Part shown: piece after piece, positions 60,613 to 64,000 of the stretch
Position numbering within the stretch: the stretch's first letter is position 1
Layout of the letters: each line of letters begins with the position of its first letter
Source of the DNA: Silurus meridionalis
Taxonomy: Eukaryota; Chordata; Actinopteri; Siluriformes; Siluridae
Assembly (NCBI RefSeq): GCF_014805685.1
Contig: NC_060896.1
Location: forward strand, 8,490,889-8,554,888
Direction of reading: 5' to 3'
Length of the DNA stretch: 64,000 bases
Program-made: the position numbers and the translations under genes
Notes under the pieces: model-generated
Told to the model about the DNA's origin: nothing
Seen by the model: the letters and a program-made list of their open reading frames with translations, nothing else
Databases searched by the model: none

Positions 60613-62663
60613 ATGAGATTAATTCGTAGGAAGATCGCGATCGTTGTTGTGTTGGCGTACGTGTTTTTTTCATTGTACGCTGCATACAGTGTGTTTTTCA
60701 ATAAGAAGGTTATTACTCGTGTGCACAGAGTGGTAAAGAAGGGCTCTGCACCTGCAGGTAAGTGAGCTGTGATTAATCCGCCTAAGTCATCATACAGGCG
60801 CAAATACTGTACAGCGTGACATGCATGAGTTTATACCTGCATGAAATTATCCATCACTCACACGGTCCCTGCTCCTCCTGTAGCCTGGTTTCTCTACAAG
60901 TGTTTTCCTTTTCAGCAACAACACACTAACAGTATCTGTGGTCATCAGCTAAACGGGGGGATTTAAAAACTCACACTTGCACGGACATTATTTTTTAAGA
61001 GAACTGATCTAATCTTAGACTATAATCTGTAGGAACACAAAGTGAAGATACCAAAAGATCGTATTATTTATTGTTTGCACTAGGGCTTATTCCGTAATGC
61101 GCATTATCCCTGATAATTTTGATATTTTGATGATTCGGGGTTTAAACCGGCTCTTTGACTCGGCTCTTTGAACTGACTCTTAGATTCTGTTATAAGAACT
61201 TTTTTTGATTTAGTTGATCTTCGATTTGGCTCTTTGAACCGACCTTGATTCCGATTTTTATTTTTTTATTTTTTAACTGGCTCTTTGATTAGAGTTTCGA
61301 ATCTGATTTGGATCTGATTCGGCTCTTTCAACCGGCATTTTTTATTTGGCTCTTTGAACCGATTTTTTTTATTCGGCTCTTTGAACCTAATCTTTGCACC
61401 GAATCAAACTCAATCATAGATGGGGCCAGAATTAAATACTTGGTCTCAGTAAAGAGCCAAACACTCAGCATTTAAAAAACACATTTAAAGTACATTCTGC
61501 TCTTATGTACATCTACCTAAACAAAATGCTTTGTATCTTTTCTTGGCTGTCAGTTCATTAATGTTTGGGGTTCGGTTCTGTGCTGGGGCTATCAGGATTG
61601 AATAAATGTGTGCATCAGTGAGACGACTGCTCTGTATGCTTTTATTCATCTTCACAACAGAACAAATATGGCTCACACAGATTTCCAAACATGCAAAGCG
61701 TTCGAGCAGCCTGAGGCTGAGATGGGGCGTGTTTTAGGGGTAAAGCATAGAAACTGTGCAGCAGATATAATGCATCTGTGGCCTGGAAATGGCTCGAGGG
61801 CCTTGAGTTTGACATGTTTTAGGTGAACACTGAGTCAAGCCTCATAATTGAGTAGTTTCTTGTGGTGATGAAAATCTGTGACATTAACAATATAATTTAA
61901 GCAAAATTCTGATCTGGTAATCAGTAAACATCTAAATGACAAGTATGTAAGTATTTTTTGTGAATTTGGATGTATAGTAAGCGACAAGTGCTATAAGCAT
62001 AAAAATAATTTATAAGCAAGTGAGTGTAGAGCACAGTAATATATAATCTACCATAGAGAATAAATGCACTGGGACTGTACAGTTCATCCAGAAAGTATTC
62101 AAAGTGTTTTTGCTCTGACATGCACTGTTAACTGTGGGACCTTTTATATAAACAGTGTGTGCCTTTCCAAATCATGTCCAATCAACTGAATTTACCACAG
62201 GTGGACTCCAATCAAGTTGTAGAAACATCTCACGGATGATTAGTGGAAACAGGAGGCAACTAAACTCAATTTTGAGTGTCATGGCAAAGGTTTTTAAAAC
62301 ATCAGTGATAACTGATTTGAGAAGCTTTAGAAATGTCTGCAACGTGTTGCAATAAACCCAAATAATACAAATGGATATGCCTATAAAACATTCATACACA
62401 TTAAAATAGAGATTGTGTGTATCCTGCTGTTGTCTAGGAAATTGTGTAAAATGTCCTTTTTTTAAATATCGAGTCATTTCTCACATTTGTAGATCAACCC
62501 AAAGTAGGCGAGGAAGAATGGAATCCATGGGAAGAGGACAAGCGAGCAGACTCCATCTCTGTACTACAGAAACGGAGAGACGCTTACAGATCATATCAGG
62601 AACACATTGCAAAGAGCAGACCCAAAAGATATAAAGTTCAAATCTGGGGTAAAGCAGCTATAG
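60613..62663 (+). CDS. rxylt1: Ribitol-5-phosphate xylosyltransferase 1 (TMEM5), first 2 exons
   Basis: Golgi type II membrane glycosyltransferase that adds xylose to ribitol-5-phosphate in the matriglycan-bearing O-mannosyl glycan of alpha-dystroglycan. Exons: 60613-60757 and 62493-62663, both with GT donors; the next exon lies outside the window. The N-terminus MRLIRRKIAIVVVLAYVFFS is a short basic tail plus signal anchor, followed by LYAAYSVFF, as in human RXYLT1. Exon 2 has EEEWNPWEEDKRADS and ends VQIWGKAAIG, matching the start of the catalytic region. About 106 of some 440 residues are present. The reading frame is open upstream to 60406, but the family start is at 60613. The gene is divergent from uqcrfs1. 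Confidence 0.93.
61130..61425. repeat. Degenerate repeat with core GGCTCTTTGAACCGA in rxylt1 intron 1
   Basis: Seven to eight copies of GGCTCTTTGA(A/C)(C/T)C(G/C) spaced 15-60 bp apart with T-rich spacers. Not a simple tandem array. Confidence 0.75.
62075..62345 (+). mobile_element. Tc1-like left-end relic in rxylt1 intron 1
   Basis: Contains TCATCCAGAAAGTATTCAAA (as at 46712), TGTGCCTTTCCAAATCATGT, CCACAGGTGGACTCCAATCA and TTGAGTGTCATGGCAAAGG, the untranslated left end of a common fish Tc1 element. Confidence 0.8.
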
Positions 62664-62764
62664 GTACGTGGTTATGGTATTACTGCCCTCACATTGATTG
62701 AGGTATCTAGTGCTGTGTGATGAAGTTACACAAAACAATCTGAGAATCCACATGTTCAGTGACC

Positions 62765-63080
62765 TACACTAAATTACCAAAGCTATGGGACTAGAAAAAT
62801 GTGCTTATTAAGCACTCTATTCCAGAGTTTAGCCTCACATTTGCTACTATAACATCATCCTGTCTTCTGGGATTTCCATTAGTTTAAGGAGTTTGGCTGT
62901 ATAGGTTTTATTTAGCCACAAGAGCCCCTGAGGTCGAAGTTCTTCTACTTCAACATTTGGAAAATCATGTCCTTGTGGAGCTCGCTATGTGCATGGGGTA
63001 TTGTCATGCTGGAATATTTCTGGGCCATAAAGTTCCACTGAAGAGACATTGTAATGCCACAACAAACTAATATCATACAT
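62765..63080 (+). mobile_element. Tc1-like MITE relic
   Basis: Shares GGAGCTCGCTATGTGCATGG and CATGCTGGAATATTTCTGGG with the copies at 18395 and 23560. Confidence 0.65.
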
Positions 63081-63379
63081 GGTTTGGAAACACCTAACAT
63101 TTTATGGTTTTTGAGACTCATGCTCCTTTTGTTTATATGCAACAAACCAGGTAAAAGGCAAAAACACACAAGAATGTAGTGTAGCAGCTAGAACCAAATT
63201 CCTTGCGTGTGTCAACACACTTGGCCAATAAACCTGATTCTGAATTGGATAGTGAATGATTGGAAGAAATTTCTGTGGACAGTGGAAGTCCAAATGAGAA
63301 CATTTTGGCTCAAACAGATACATTTATGTAAGACCAATAACAAGAGAGAAGATGCTAGCACCCTGCTTCAGACCCACAG

Positions 63380-63830
63380 TCAAACATTGAGGTGGAAACT
63401 TTTATTTAGTTTTATTTTTTTAACATAATTTGTTGTTTTGGAGAAGGGAAGGTTGGAGACTTAATCCAGGTAAAAGGAATACTGAACCAATTCCATAATT
63501 CAACTTTAATCATCTGGACCTTGGCTAATTGGACAAATCTTCACCATACCATAAGACTGAAGCATGCGTCCGATCTCTGTAAGCATTATATAGAGATGGC
63601 TGAAGTATTCGTGTCATGGAATGGCCTGCCCACTGGCCAGACCTAAATCCTATTGAACTTGCTCTACAATGAACTGGATTGCACGAAAGAAAGAATTATC
63701 CAACTAGCGAAGCACAAATGTGGCAAGTTTTACAAGAGGCAAAGTATTTAAGCTGACTGTTTACAGAAACTAACTGTCCAGATGTCAAGAGTGTGTGAAC
63801 TTGTTATTCATGATTTCAGTATTTTGTCAG
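63380..63830 (+). mobile_element. Tc1-like transposase relic
   Basis: Broken frame with WPAHWPDLNPIELAL, the conserved stretch with the catalytic Glu; stops before and after. Confidence 0.7.
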
Positions 63831-64000
63831 TGAAAATAAACTAAAATTTGTACAGTTATATATTAATTTGATGAAAGTGAATCTTCATACCGTTACCGGT
63901 ACTAAGTTTGTTGCATATACACAAAAGGAACATGCATGTGTTTCTCAAAAACCATAAAAGACTAGGTGTTTTCAAACTCAACTCAGAGTTTTGATTGAAA

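Larger units (their letters stand above)
62664..64000. other. rxylt1 intron 2 (window end), Tc1-like debris
   Basis: No further rxylt1 exon recognised. A MITE-like piece lies at about 62765-63080, and a broken Tc1-like C-terminus at about 63380-63830 reads EWPAHWPDLNPIELAL around the catalytic Glu. Confidence 0.65.

Overview
The window reads as a gene-containing stretch of a ray-finned fish (teleost) chromosome. Seven genes with clear vertebrate homologues are split by GT-AG introns, and the DNA between them is filled with Tc1/mariner, hAT, RTE-like and L2/CR1-like elements, tRNA-derived SINEs and many microsatellites. The density of Tc1-like relics and the SINE type would suit an otophysan such as a catfish, but that is inference. 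Nothing looks bacterial, and there is no CRISPR array or operon.

Layout: 1-5.5 kb, no recognisable gene. 5.5-10.1 kb, cotl1 (coactosin-like, minus, 4 exons, 142 aa). 14.4-17.2 kb, klhl36 (BTB-BACK-Kelch, plus, 4 exons, 626 aa), head-to-head with cotl1. 17.9-22.6 kb, an AKR1-type aldo-keto reductase (minus, 9 exons, 313 aa), tail-to-tail with klhl36. 25.0-30.1 kb, tat (tyrosine aminotransferase, minus, 11 exons, 468 aa). 30.1-44.3 kb, a gene-free nest of mobile elements: RTE-like fragments, a nearly intact Tc1-like element (32902-34488), a tandem and inverted cluster of tRNA-like repeats, a decayed L2/CR1-like LINE with a 2A-like motif, and a tRNA-Glu/RTE composite. 44.4-50.6 kb, tinf2 (shelterin TIN2, minus, 7 coding exons), whose long intron holds a Tc1 relic that itself contains a hAT relic. 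53.0-54.5 kb, a C19orf12 homologue (plus, 2 coding exons, 141 aa) with an apparent GC-AG intron. 56.1-57.1 kb, a hAT element with perfect 8-bp target duplications. 57.6-60.1 kb, uqcrfs1 (Rieske protein, minus, 2 exons, 258 aa). 60.6 kb to the end, the first two exons of rxylt1 (TMEM5, plus), head-to-head with uqcrfs1.

The genes do not form one pathway. From general knowledge, cotl1 and klhl36 are neighbours on human 16q24, and C19orf12 and UQCRFS1 are neighbours on human 19q12, so two ancestral gene pairs seem to be kept here. tat, tinf2 and rxylt1 lie elsewhere in human. Exon boundaries were set by hand from splice sites, reading frame and recalled homologues; all exon lengths add up in frame.

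I see no convincing new biological system. The most useful oddities are the GC-AG intron, the 2A-like motif at the N-terminus of the LINE, the IR/DR Tc1 element with a single frameshift, the tRNA-Glu/RTE chimera and the inverted tRNA-like repeat cluster.
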